Translations under genes and position numbers: made by a program | In this document: one piece after another, positions 25,001 through 37,944 of the stretch | Layout of the letters: every line of letters starts with the position of its first letter | Numbering within the stretch: the first letter of the stretch is position 1 | The notes under the pieces: model-generated | What the model saw: the letters and a program-made list of their open reading frames with translations, nothing else | Database searches by the model: none | What the model was told of the DNA's origin: nothing | NCBI GenBank assembly: GCA_030533445.1 | Contig: CM060068.1 | Location: 19,001,479 to 19,065,478, forward strand | Direction of reading: 5' to 3' | DNA length: 64,000 nt | From: Cyprinodon diabolis | Taxonomy: Eukaryota; Chordata; Actinopteri; Cyprinodontiformes; Cyprinodontidae

Positions 25001-28000
25001 AACCTGTAAAACGAAATCAGAATAAGATATCCAACCATTTAAAAAAAATATTCGCAAACTTGATTAAATTATACTACCCTTTGCAGTTTCACAAAGCCAT
25101 AGGCAAACTTAGGAGTTGCTGGTGGCATGGGGCCGGAGGGGATGTCTCTAAACTAATAAGATATAATCACAGGTTACGTTCACACAAATAAACACGGACA
25201 TCTCAATAAATCAATATAAGAAATTACGTTTATAAATACTAAAAAAGTGCTATAGTGCTCTTCAGGTGTTTATTCAGTTTGATGAGTATGGCTTACAGTG
25301 AAAGAAAATCCCAAATTTGATATTTCAGAAACGATTTAATTCTTACACCGGGCTACACATTCTTGGCAAAACTGATGATTTTTGCAGCAGACAGGGTAAA
25401 CTTCAAAAGATCATTTGTAAAGACAAATTCTGCTCTAAAGGTAACACATCAAAGCTCAAGCTCTTAACTATTTTTGAAACTTCATAAACAAGAGTTTTTG
25501 AACGTTGGTACGGTTTAGCCCACTATATTATACGATTTTAAATGTTATCGATATAAATACTCTGTGGACTGACAATAGAGAAGTATGTATGACCTATTAA
25601 ATCCCCTGTATTTCAGAAAAGGAAAACCCTTCTATCAAATATGGTGGTGGTATGATGGTCTGGGGCTCTTGCTGCTTTTGGGACCTAGAGGACTTGGTGT
25701 GGTAAATTAAAGCAGGGGTAATGCTGTCTGAAGAAGTGAGAATGTTCCATTTGTGACCTTAATCTGAATTGTAATACACCTAAATTCTATTTATTTTAAA
25801 ATAAAAAAGTTTAAAAATTTCAATTTGGCAACTAACTAAAGAAAATATAGATTATATACAAAAATGTCAAGGAGTTACATTTTTCATAATAAAATTTAAT
25901 GAGAATTACATACAACTTGACAGATTGATTGTGTCTACAGGTTTACCTGTTTTATGACATCTCTGACAGCGTATAGCTTCTCTGTGGGGTCTCCCGCCTC
26001 AGTTAGTGGGGCATCGTAATCATAACTGGTTACCACAGAGCGAAACCTGGTGTCATGGTCAGCACCTGTAAAGAGGAGTGAGCCAATACAAGCAATCAAT
26101 GTTAAACAAATGGGCACAATAATCGAAATTAAGGTATTTACCATTCCAGTAGCCAAAGTTAGTTCCTCCCTCAAACATGTACCTGAGAGGAAAGAGGGGT
26201 AAGGTCTGTGATTTAAAGAAATTTAATTTCTTCTTTCCACTCCAATGTTCTTGTTTAAACTATTGAACTGTAGCCTATGAAACATTAGGAAATATAAGGC
26301 CTTTCCCCAAAACAAAAGGGATGGACCTGTGCTCTCTATACTAAAAAAAACCCAATGTCTTTGCATTACAGTTTATTTTAAAAAGGCCAAAGAGTATTGA
26401 AGAGTCCAAGAAGTTTATTCCCTTAGGACGAAAACATGGGAAATATAAAATTATTAAGGTAAGGATGAATCTGCTGCTATATCTGTTATTCAGTTACTGT
26501 TCATCTATTTTGGTTTGGTCCGACACCTCATTGGTCTTCCTTTGGCCACTGATATGCTTCAAAGACCGAATGGCTAATGAGTAGGAAAGAAGCCGCAACA
26601 AAACACAACTTATAAGTATCTTCAAAAAGCCTGGAGTGTTGCACTTATTATATTTACTTATTAGGGTTGTCTCCTAGAAGGCAAAGATAGTCTCTCTCCA
26701 AGCCTTTTGTCTGCTGACTAATCAAACATCTACAGACAGAAGGAAAGCTGGAAGCCTGGGAGTTCAAGACGACATACATGTTGACGCTGGCCCCCATGGT
26801 AAGCATTTCTTCAAGCACTCTGCTGACCTTCTGAGCACTGACCATGGCATGCTGATCTCCCCAATGGTCCAACCAGCCTGTGTAGAACTCTGAGTTCACC
26901 TGCAAGACAATTCAACAGTTACATAAGTAGAACATCCCCAGGAGAGAAGACGATCGTTGATGGACGGGTTTTTAACAAACCAGGGGTCCTTGAGGCTCGA
27001 ATCTTCTCTGGCGATTGAAGGCTACAGTTATGTTGGTGTCTGAGGAAAATCATGTTAACAATGAGCGATGCACCTTAATTATTCAAGTGAAGAAAATATA
27101 GCCTTGCTGTCTCAGTTACACAGTCACATACCACTAACCTGTGCCAAAGTCTACCGTTGCATACAACCCATCCAACGTGCCACATGTCATCTCCTTGTCT
27201 GTGTTTCCATCAGTGGTGAAAAGAATGACATCCTCTCCCAGGAAGAGGCGGAACAGTGTTCGCAGGTGGCGCATGTAGTTGTAGTCACAGGCAAAGTAGC
27301 TCCCATATTCATTCTCAACCTGCCGTTAATAATAATAATAATAATGCTCAGCCCCTAACATTAGGGGTTAAGCATTATTGATACTTGTGCCATTATTTTA
27401 CCTGGACAGTGATGATGTTACCACCATTAATGTAGAGCCAGGGTTTAAGTTTGGGGAGGAGGATGGCAAACCAGTTGCTTACAGCATCCAAATAATCTGG
27501 TAGACCGAAAATGAATTGGGTATAAATATATTTTGGAGTACAGCATGTACAATAGGTGCCTGGTTACCTGTGTCTGCTGAGCGAAGTATGATGTTTGGTT
27601 TTTGGAGAAGCCATGCTGGTAATCCACCCTGGAACATAAATTCAGAAAGGATATTTGTTTTTGGCAAAATCATTCTCAAACCATATCAGTTGTCCTGATG
27701 GCTGCTGACTCTGTGCTGATTACCATATCCTGGTGTTATCCAGGGTTCTGTCATAGGCTCTATTTTCTTCATGCTTCATATACTGATTACATCTAGCTCT
27801 ATCAAATCTTAAAAAAACCCAAAGAATTTCAATCTGCCATTATACTTAGAGACTGTCTACCGGTAAGTGAATATTGGAAACAGTTTATGTGGTAACTTCT
27901 CATACCTTTAATAGGAACAAATTTATTTTGGGTAAACCTCAGCTGAAAACTTCAGTAGCCTATTTTGTTTTGAAAAAACAGGTGAGCCCCGTTACTTCCA

Positions 28001-29157
28001 TGTTACAGCTAATAATACTGTTATTCATATAAATGAATCAGATCAGTTGTCTCAGACCCAGGGTAGTGGGGGGAGGCAGTCTCCCCCTCAAGCTATAAAC
28101 ATACACTAGAACTATTTTTTTTTATTTACAAAAAAAGCTTCTGCAGAAAAACATAGGATCCTCGATTGAGTTACATAAAGTATTTTCCTATAGTTATTTT
28201 TGATCTAATTTAGTCTTCTTCTAATTCAGTATTTGGAAAGTACCGCCCACCTTCCGATTCCCATAAAGTGGTTTGGCTGCTGATGCAGCTTCTTTGAGTT
28301 TACTAAGCTGCTTCACTGAAGTAGAAAATTCTCGCTGCCCTGCAGGTAGACAAAAAAATACAGAGCTTGAGACTTCCCCTTTGCTATGGACAGAGGTGGG
28401 TAGTAACTAGTTATATTTACTCAGTTGTATTTACTTTATTGAAATTAAGAAAAAAAAAACACTTTTGGAGAAGTTGTACTTAACTTTACTTTTTACTTTT
28501 ACTTTGCTCCACTATGTTAATTAGGGTGAGCAGCTGCCTCTCTCCTCTTTATTCCTCACAGCTGTTAGCATGTCAGTAAAACCAGCCTCACTCTGTCAGT
28601 CTTCTCCAGATTGTCTCCTCCAGAACCATACGAGGATTATTCCAGTGTCAGTGTTCACTGCATGCCTTCCTGAGCTCAACCTGTCCTCACTGGATTCTCA
28701 TCCCCTTCCGACTGGCCTGCTTTTGCCTGTCACCGGTTTCTTGGCTCCAGTCTGCTCAAAGCCAGTCAGTCTGTCAGAGATTATCTGCCTGCTTTAAGCC
28801 TGCCTCCAGTCTGTTTAGTCATTGTGAGGGCATTCAGTCTGCTCTCCGTTCATCTGCCTTCTAGAGTTAACTTCTAGTCTTCCTGGCGGCAGTCCTCTCT
28901 CTCATTGTCACAAACTTTCAGTATTCCTTTAAATCCAACACCTTGTTGGGGTGATATCTGGTTCTCAGAGGTTTCTCATTACAACAAGCTACTACAAGAA
29001 ATATCAAAGAAGCTTGAAGTGCAGCAGCTTCATCGTCACAATGTCATTACTATTAGTTAAGTATCTATTAATTAAGTATCTATTAAGTATTAAGTATCTA
29101 TTAGTAAGCAATAAGTAGATCACAATCACAGTCTTTTCTTTTTAGAAAAACAAAACA

Positions 29158-29221
<64 letters not shown>

Positions 29222-30861
29222 TTTTTCAGCACTTCAACTTATTTTATCTCATGCTTTTGTTTTCTTTCCTTTTTTGTTTACAGGCCCTTGATGTGAACAG
29301 ACATTCATTTACAGTTTAATTTTGATTTGCTGTGATGGTTCTAGCAACACACTGAGAAAATTATGGTCTTTTTTTTAAGACTTTATGTCTAAAGTTGCGC
29401 TTCTCACCATCTCCCATTCTGCACAGATGTACGGTCCTGGGCGTAGGATAACCAGGAGGCCTGTCTGGTTTGCTAGATTCAGAAAATGCTCCAAATCTCT
29501 GTCTCCTGTGAAGTTATGGACTCCCTGGACCGTTTCATGGAAGTTCCAGGGGACATATCTGCGAAGATATTGGGGACATTTAGGAATGCTTGCAAATGAT
29601 CCCCTGAAACTCAATGTACTTCAATAGGGTTTAACCGAAAACTAATTATAGAATATTTTTTTCCAGTTAAAAATCATTAAAAGGTTTATTTACAGTTTCA
29701 TCACAAGTAGGGGAGTATGTGGACACATACAATTTGCATTTGACCAAAAATTACTATAAATCGAAGGAAAGCAATACATAGTGAGATCCAAAACACTACA
29801 TTTATATACAGGGTTTCTGCGGGTCATTAAAATTCTTATTTTTTAAATTAAGGTCTTAATTGGAATTAAAATTCATTAGATTTGATAATCGTAGCATTAA
29901 AATGCTTCGGAAAAGAAGCCTGAGGCGGAGAAAAGGCTAGAGAATGGGGAAAATTAATATCTGAACCAAAGTGGCGGGAAAACGATAAACTCAGGACATA
30001 GCTGCAGCCTGTCCATGGTGAAGATGGTGAAGGATTTTGCCGTATATATATATAGATATATATATCTATATATATATCTATATATATAGATATATATATA
30101 GATATATATATATATATATAAACACAAGTTATGGGTATTTGTTGATGGCATTAAGATTATTTCTAAGAGCATTAAAAGAGATTTAAGAAGCATTAAATAA
30201 GAGTTACTCATTACTATATAAACCCTGATATAGTCAAACATGGTGGCAGCATGATGCTGTGGGCTTGATATTCCTGCAGTATTAGTCAGGGGTTGAATAG
30301 ATGTCCACGCTACACTTTTATTATTTATGCCATTATCTATTTCCCCCTGTCACAGTTTTGCATGGTTTTGTGTTAATCAGTCCAGTGAAATACAAAAAAG
30401 TTCAATAGGTATGCATAGGAGACATGAGTGAATTGGTTTGTTAAAGCATAAAAACTGGCTGTGTTTTGCTCACACTTGGATAGCATTGAGTCCAGTCATG
30501 TACATCTTCATTAGGCGGTCCTTCCAGTAATACTGTGGGATTCTGGAATAGTGGATACTACCTGAGATGTAGTGGAAAGGCTTCCCGTCTTTCAGGAAAC
30601 AGTTATTCTTGTAATCTATGGAGAAAGATCTCGCTCCAGAGACCTGTGATAGAAAAAAAAAAGTTACAATGTTCTCACTTCTGGCTGCAGCAGAAACATG
30701 CTGATTATTGCTGTTTTCTATAGATAATTACATCTTTATCTGGGAGTGTTTAAAATATATATATTTAGGGGAACTACGGCTGTTTCCCTTCTTACCAAAG
30801 TTCCACAGAGGGCTGAAAGCACCATGCTGACTGCAAAGAGGAAAAAAGCATCAGAGGCCAT
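22042..30861 (-). CDS. glb1l: GLB1L, GH35 beta-galactosidase-like protein
   Basis: Sixteen coding exons on the minus strand, in transcript order: 30861-30796, 30643-30474, 29558-29408, 27628-27568, 27496-27402, 27319-27139, 27039-26981, 26899-26778, 26182-26142, 26065-25947, 25152-25078, 25003-24914, 24798-24685, 24532-24401, 24308-24081 and 22245-22042. Phases agree and give 635 aa. Family GH35 enzymes cleave terminal beta-galactose. An N-terminal signal peptide ([20 protein letters not shown]) is followed by [30 protein letters not shown], acid/base Glu185 in VENEYGSY and nucleophile Glu265 in [14 protein letters not shown]. Galactose-binding-like folds at the end include [15 protein letters not shown]. 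Both catalytic Glu are present, so activity is plausible. Convergence with ankzf1 selects GLB1L over GLB1. The intron after 24401 uses a GC donor. Confidence 0.95.
22246..24080 (-). other. glb1l last intron (1.8 kb)
   Basis: The splice ends are CAAAG/GTAAAT and CTGATCAG/GG. The interior is unassigned: no coding segment on either strand has motifs or splice context. Confidence 0.7.
25153..25946 (-). other. glb1l intron with decayed Tc1 segment
   Basis: Around 25640-25668 the plus strand reads GGGMMVWG, a Tc1-type transposase block, within a decayed segment of about 200 bp. The rest is AT-rich. Confidence 0.5.
26183..26777 (-). other. glb1l intron, unassigned
   Basis: No repeat or gene recognised between the exon ending ASVNM (26778) and the 41-bp exon at 26142-26182. 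Confidence 0.7.
27629..29407 (-). other. glb1l intron with degenerate interspersed repeat
   Basis: The stretch 28386-28520 (GGACAGAGGTGGGTAGTAAC followed by repeated TTTACTTTTACTTT) resembles a common fish interspersed repeat. A (TA)n array follows at 29161-29217. The remainder is unassigned. Confidence 0.5.
29161..29217. repeat. (TA)28 microsatellite
   Basis: Uninterrupted TA dinucleotides within a glb1l intron. Confidence 0.95.
29559..30473 (-). other. glb1l intron with TATAGA repeat and Tc1 trace
   Basis: A TATATATAGATA array spans about 30040-30121. Around 30238-30268 the plus strand reads [10 protein letters not shown], a trace of a Tc1-type transposase. No intact element remains. Confidence 0.5.
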
Positions 30862-31014
30862 TTCCACCGCCTCCTGGGATCAGATTGATTTAATGCACCG
30901 ACATTCATTAATTTATCGTCTTCCTTTCAAAGAATTGAGGCTCTGCGTTTCCCCTGCATGCAAGGAAGCAGCATTTTGCTTATTTCTGCTGAAGTTCAAC
31001 CGCTTCTCACACAG

Positions 31015-31022
31015 TCATGTGA
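31015..31022 (-). promoter_or_regulatory. M-box-like TCATGTGA upstream of glb1l
   Basis: TCATGTGA lies 154 bp before the glb1l start codon. MiT/TFE factors that drive lysosomal genes bind this sequence (M-box) and the related CLEAR element. A single 8-mer can occur by chance, so the role is inferred. Confidence 0.3.
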
Positions 31023-31080
31023 TTATCATGGTCTGTAGTGTCAGGGTCCTAAACCCTTCCATGTTTAGCTCCAGTTGAGT

Positions 31081-31760
31081 TTTTTTTCTTTTCTTTTTTT
31101 TATTGAAAAATGCAGAATATCAATGACAAACTCAACAATACGTCAATAATGAACATTACAAGAAACAAATAAGATCACAACTCCTATTAACTCCAATAAA
31201 AATTAGAGGCTAGAACAAGGAAGAGAAAGAAAAAAAAAAAACTTAAATAAATTATTAAGAGGGTACTAACTGAAATTCTTCCAATAAATTAGACAATTTA
31301 TTTGCTTTAAGGTTCTGCATCTTTTTCAGACATCGGTTAAAGGAGGAAAGTTTGTTTTTGAGAGCAGAGAATGAGAAGGAGCATTTTGCATAACAACATT
31401 TATGGATGTAATATTTGTTTATAATGATCAAGTATTAACTAAGAATTCCACCTTTTTTCATTAATATATAAACCAAACTAAATTATTTGTAAGGAATTAA
31501 AGTCCACATTTATAGATCTAGAAGATTTGAAGATGAGAAGTTGATTCCATAGGTTTCTTGCTTCTTTACATTCATAAAACAAATGGTTAGTAGTTTAACT
31601 TCAGGGTTAAATGCTTTATATTCATTTATGTATCTTTTTTTAAACCCACCTTCTTTATATATTAAAAAAAAAAACTTTCAGGAATCAGCTATTCACATCA
31701 GGACACTGACATTTGCTTTTTAAAACAGCTTCCAACTGTTTTTCCATCATTTTTGTATTA
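31081..31760 (-). repeat. Possible 3' end of a retroelement or retrocopy
   Basis: Read on the minus strand the segment ends in AATAAAAAAAAG followed by A-rich sequence, like a polyadenylated insert. A short open part reads LKNKLSSFNRCLKKMQN. No known family could be assigned. Confidence 0.3.
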
Positions 31761-32596
31761 TCCATCAAAGACCTCTTACTTTCTTACTTTTCCTGCAGTT
31801 GTTAAAAAAAATCACAAGCTCCCACCACCATGCTTCCAAGTGGGGAGGGTGTTAATTTAGTGCTCTGCAGTTGTACTGGTCTGTGAAGGAGATAGAATTG
31901 TAGTTGTAGTCTAAAAATGAAATTTTGACTTAGACATGTTTGTAGGTTTGCATAGGGACCATAGGGGCATGTCTCTACCAACATTTTGGCCAGACCAACT
32001 TGTCCCTACCAATAATTCTATGTGAATAACATGTTTATAATTTACAATCCAGCGTTTGTTGCAGCAGTCGCTTTTTTCTCACAATTTGTATATTGAAGTC
32101 AATATTTTAAATGCTCAGTGTCAGCTCCTCTTATAGTTCCCACACCCACGTAAATACAATAACTCTATTTACAGTCCCTTGAATATGTTATTTTGCTTTG
32201 TTTTACAATACAGAGAATATCAGAATATCAGATATAAAAAATAAGAGTGGGTTTTACCTCTGTTTACCTCTGCATATTACCTATAGAAAACATCGGATAA
32301 ATACACATACAAAAGACATATTTAGGCTATATTTGGTTAAAAAGGCACATATTTATCCTCCGTCTTAGTCACTGGTAAGTTCAAATGTAACCCTTTTCAA
32401 AGTGTAGTCCTTATAAAATTTGTATAAATTTAGCAAAAAATTTTGTTTTCTCTTTAAAGAAAATGCACCCTGATGCTTACGTCAAGCATTAAAAAAAATA
32501 GGAGCATGCATAATGCGTAGGACTAATGACATCAAACCAATTCAACTTAAGACCAATATTATCCGTACCAATGTAGAGATCAAACCTATGCCCTTG
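31761..32596. other. Unassigned stretch
   Basis: No gene or repeat recognised upstream of glb1l beyond the preceding insert. Confidence 0.6.
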
Positions 32597-32926
<330 letters not shown>

Positions 32927-34378
32927 TTTTCGAATTTTAATTTTGATCCAATCCGGTCCGAGTTCTTCCACTTCTTTAACTTTCTTTTTCTTGTTGAAAT
33001 CTCACCTCTTTGCTCTGGCTTTTAACACAACCTAAGCAGGTCTTATGTATTTTTATTATTATTATTATTATTAAGTTGTAATTATCTTTTTACTCATTTG
33101 CTGCATTTTATAATGTTTGTTGTACAGCACTTTGGGCAGATGTCGCTGTTTTTAAATGTGCTATAGACATAAATTTGACATTGACATTCTCCTCTGCAGA
33201 CAAAATGCTATCCGAACTATGAATAGCTTTCTTTAAGCAATATACTTTCCTCTTTCCCTGACCAGGTTTCTGGATGCAATTTTACTAACTGCCGTCTTGC
33301 TGACAGATTCCCTGAGCTGTAGATCTCTGTAGCTGCTTAGTTTCTGGTCCTTCTCTGATAAATGCATATTAATGCATTCAAGGGTCATCCCATATAGATA
33401 AAAGTAAAAATGTTTCCATAATTTCTCTTCTTGATCTTTTTCCAAGGCCTGTCCAGTGTGTACTTTGGTTGTCATACTTTTCATTCACAGACCTCTGAGG
33501 TCATAGAGGTAATGTGTCCTCTGTATTTTATTTTTAGGAATATCACAGAAACATTATTCTGAATACAATTGCACACTAGACTTAAGTTACATAAGCACTC
33601 TAATTCACTTTATGTATTCTTTTTCCTTCCACTGCATCATAAACTCAAACCATGGTAAAATACAAGAGGTTTAAAGTTTATATGTCTATCCAAAAGTTGA
33701 ATTAAGCTATTTGTATGAACAGAGGAAACATGTTGGTACTATATGACATAATGCTCTCCATACCTGCTATCATGCTATACATTATGTAAGTTGAGGACAA
33801 TTGCCTTTATGTTCAGCATGGGGAAATAACAAAGCAGGCAGTTCAGGAACAGATTTATTTCAGCTTCACTGATTTTGTTTTTTCCTGAATGTTCTTTTAA
33901 CCAGGATTTAAAGGATTTTAACAAAGGATTTTTAAAATCTTTTTGTGTGTGTCCAACTATATGTGTGTCTATGAGTCTAAATTTACTCTAGAAAACATTG
34001 AACCTTGGATATGTTAAAGCCACCAATAAAACAAGGAGCCAGCTTTGTGCTCACTTGTCACTAGATGGCGCTTTAATACCTTAAGTTAGAGGTCAGTCCC
34101 AATGCTGTAGTGTCTTGTTTAATCCAATTTTTGTTCCATTTTCTGTTTTAAAACCAAAAACATATATCTTTTTGTCAACACTTTTGATTGCATTCATTGT
34201 ATTTATATACACATTGACAAAACTGTTGATACATCTCTTTTAATGGCAGCAAAACCTATAATAGTCACTGAGATAACTTCATTTTGACCAAAGTAATGAT
34301 AAAGATTCTATAAAAATTAACAAATAAAAGTCAGACATCCCTTTTCAACCATGCTTCAATAGAATGATTTAAAAAGAA
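32927..34378. other. Unassigned stretch
   Basis: A short (ATT)n tract lies near 33055-33073. Around 33110-33185 the text TACAGCACTTTGGGCAGATG resembles the 3' end of a common fish repeat. Nothing else recognised. Confidence 0.5.
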
Positions 34379-34380
34379 TA

Positions 34381-35009
34381 AACTCACAAAACAGGCCTGA
34401 ACAAGAATGATGGTACCCTTAAATTAATATGTTGTTGCACAACCTTTTGAGGCCATAACTGCAAATAAGACTTCTGCTCCTCTCAGCAGGTACTATTGAG
34501 GTATTTTTAGTCCACTCCTCATTTGCAAAAGGCTCCAGTTTTCTCAGGTTTTTAGGGGTGCCTTTTCCAGACAGCATGTTTCAGCTTCTTCCAAAGATGC
34601 TCAATAGGATTTAGATCAGGGTTCAAAGGGGGCCACTTCAGTATATTCTAATGTTTTGGCGGTTGGCTACAGTCCTATGGATCTTACATTTCTGAATAAT
34701 ACGTTTAACACTATTCACAGCAACATCAAGCTACTTAGAGATGGTCTTTAAGCCTTTACTTTTAACATGCTTGTCTATAATTTCCTCTGTGCTTTGCTTC
34801 CTCAGGTCCATGTTGAGTGCATCAGGGTGCATTTCCAGCACAGTGACTACTTGTAGCCCTAAACATAGGCCCACTGACTGATTACAAGATTGTAGACACC
34901 TGTGAGGCAAATTAGTGGACACACTTTGATTTAACATGTCATTTTAGTCACATTACTTTCAGTCTTTTCTATGGTACCATCATTCTTGTCCAGGCCTGTT
35001 TCATGGTTT
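34381..35009 (-). mobile_element. Internally deleted Tc1/mariner element
   Basis: The ends share AACAGGCCTG, then A or G, then ACAAGAATGATGGTACC in inverted orientation, with TA outside both. On the minus strand about 34563-34630 reads [20 protein letters not shown], the third catalytic block of a Tc1 transposase. At about 0.63 kb it lacks most of the transposase and cannot move by itself. Confidence 0.75.
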
Positions 35010-35820
35010 TATTTTTTTTATAATCACATAAGCATGGTTAAAAAGCAGTTTCTTACTTTCATCGGTTCAATTTCAAAGAGTAAAAAAAATATACATATAT
35101 ATTCAATTCAGTTTATTTATATAGCGCCAAATTCACAACACATGTCATCTCAAGGGACTTTACAGTTCAACCAGATCATACAGTCAAATTGATACAAAGT
35201 TTTCTATCTAAGGAAAACCAGTTGATTGCATTGACTCATTGACTCAAATACAATCCCTCACACTAAGCATGCTTGTAGCGACAGTGGAGAGGAAAAACTC
35301 CCTTTTAACAGGAAGAAACCTCCAGCAGAACCAGGCTCAGTGTGAGCGGCCATCTGCCGAGGCCGACTGGGGTTCAAGGAGACAGAAGCAGAGATACAAA
35401 AAGCAGCTATAAAAGGCGGCCCCGTCCAGGAAACACACAGCCAGGCAGACGAGCTCCAAGGCAGCCCCCATGCCAGAGGATGAAGAGAGCACATCCACCC
35501 AGCCACGGCCAGAGAAACAGGACCACACCTGAAGACAGGCCGATCTCCAACATCTACAAACAAGGGTGTTGATGGAAGCAGCACAGCTGATGTTTCTTTC
35601 CTGGATGACGTCACAGCCAAACAGGAACAGACGAGGCAAAGCTACTCTGAGGAAAAGCAGAGAGAGCAGAAGGTTAGAGATTGAACAAACAGATTCTGCA
35701 GAATAGGAGAACAGAGAGAGAATGAAGCAGAATGATGAAATGGGGGTCCCTATGTCCTCCAAAAGTCTAAGCCTATAGCAGCATAACTTTAAAGACAGCT
35801 CAGGATAACCTGAGCCACCC

Positions 35821-37211
35821 TAACTATAAGCTTTATAAAAAAGGAAAGTTTAAGCCTAGTCTTAAAAGTAGACAGAGTGTCTGCCTCACGGACTAAAACT
35901 GGTAGTTGGTTCCACAGGAGAGGAGCCTGATAACTAAAAGATCTGACTCCCATTCTATTTTTAGTAATTCTAGGAACCACTAGTAAACCTGCAGATTGAG
36001 AGCGAAGTGCTCTGTTAGGAACATAAGGAACAATCAGATCTCTGATATAAGAAGGAGCTTGGCCATTTAATGCTTTATATGTGAGAAGGAGGATTTTAAA
36101 TTCTATTCTTGATTTAACAGGAAGCCAATGAAGAGAAGCCAGGATAGGAGAGATATGATCTCTCTTTTTAATTTTCATCAGAACTCTGGCTGCAGCATTT
36201 TGGATCAGCTGAAGGCTTTTAACTACAGTTTGTGGACTTCCTGATAGTAAAGAATTACAATAGTCCAGCCTTGAAGTAACAAATGCATGGACTAGTTTCT
36301 CAGCATCACCCCTGGACAGGAGATTTCTAATTTTTGCAATGTTCCTCAGATGAAAGAAGGAAATTCTAGAAACCTCTTTGATCTGGGATTTAAATGACAG
36401 GTCCTGATCAAAAATAACACCAAGATTTTTTACTTTATTATCTGAAATCAGTTTAATCCCATCCAAATGAAGTGACTGGCTAATCAGCTTCTTTTTCAGA
36501 GACTCTGGTCCAAAGACTATAACTTCTGTTTTGTCTGCATTCAGAAGCAGAAAGTTAAGAGTCATCCAGGTTTTTATGTCTTCAAGACATGCCTGTAATC
36601 TATGTAATGGGTTAGCTTCATCTGGATTTATAGACAGATATAGCTGGGTATCATCAGCATAACAGTGGAAATTAATCCCATGCTGTCTAATAACTCTACC
36701 AATTGGGAGCATGTATAAAGTAAAGAGAATTGGTCCTAGCACTGATCCCTGTGGTACTCCACAGGTAACCTTTGAGCGTGTTGAAGATCTATCATTAACA
36801 TAAACAAACTGAATTCGATCAGATAGATAAGATTTAAACCAGTCTAGTGCTGTTCCTTCAATTCCAACAAAATATTCAAGTCTTTCTAAAAGAATATTAT
36901 GGTCAACTGTATCAAATGCAGCACTAAGATCCAACAGGACGAGCACAGATACAAGTCCATTATCTGAGGCCATGAGAATATCATTAGTGACTTTAACCAG
37001 AGCTGTTTCAGTGCTATGATGAGCTCTAAAGCCAGACTGAAACTCTTCAAAAAGTTCATTATGGTGTAAGTGGTCGCAAACTTGTTTGGCAACTACTTTC
37101 TCAAGAATTTTGGATAAGAAAGGCAGATTGGATATAGGTCTATAATTAACCAAGTAATCTGGGTCAAGAGACGGTGTCTTAAGCAGAGGTTTAATTACAG
37201 CAACCTTAAAA
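35821..37211 (-). pseudogene. ORF2 fragment of copy A: reverse transcriptase half
   Basis: The open frame contains [33 protein letters not shown] and YADDTQLYL, i.e. RT blocks with the catalytic YADD. A 1-bp loss near 35847 changes the last residues relative to copy B. The upstream half lies beyond the inserted copy, so the product is non-functional. Confidence 0.85.
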
Positions 37212-37944
37212 TTCAATTCAATTCAATTCAGTTTATTTATATAGCGCCAAATTCACAACACATGTCATCTCAAGGCACTTTACAGTTCAACCAGATCATA
37301 CAGTCAAATTGATACAAAGTTTTCTATCTAAGGAAAACCAGTTGATTGCATTGACTCATTGACTCATTGACTCAAATACAATCCCTCACACTAAGCATGC
37401 TTGTAGCGACAGTGGAGAGGAAAAACTCCCTTTTAACAGGAAGAAACCTCCAGCAGAACCAGGCTCAGTGCGAGCGGCCATCTGCCGAGGCCGACTGGGG
37501 TTCAAGGAGACAGAAGCAGAGATACAAAAAGTAGCTGTAAAAGGCGGCCCCGTCCAGGAAACACACAGCCAGGCAGACGAGCTCCAAGGCAGCTTCCATG
37601 CCAGAGGATGAAGAGAGCACATCCACTCAGTCACGGCCAGAGAAACAGGACCACACCTGAAGACAGGCCGATCTCCAACATCTACAAACAAGGGTGTTGA
37701 TGGAAGCAGAACAGCTGATGTTTCTTTCCTGGATGACGTCACAGCCAAACAGGAACAGACGAGGCAAAGCTACTCTGAGGAAAAGCAGAGAGAGGAGGTT
37801 AGAGATTGAACAAACAGATTCTGCAGAATAGGAGAACAGAGAGAGAATGAAGCAGAATGATGAAATGGGGGTCCCTATGTCCTCCAAAAGTCTAAGCCTA
37901 TAGCAGCATAACTTTAAAGACAGCTCAGGATAACCTGAGCCACC

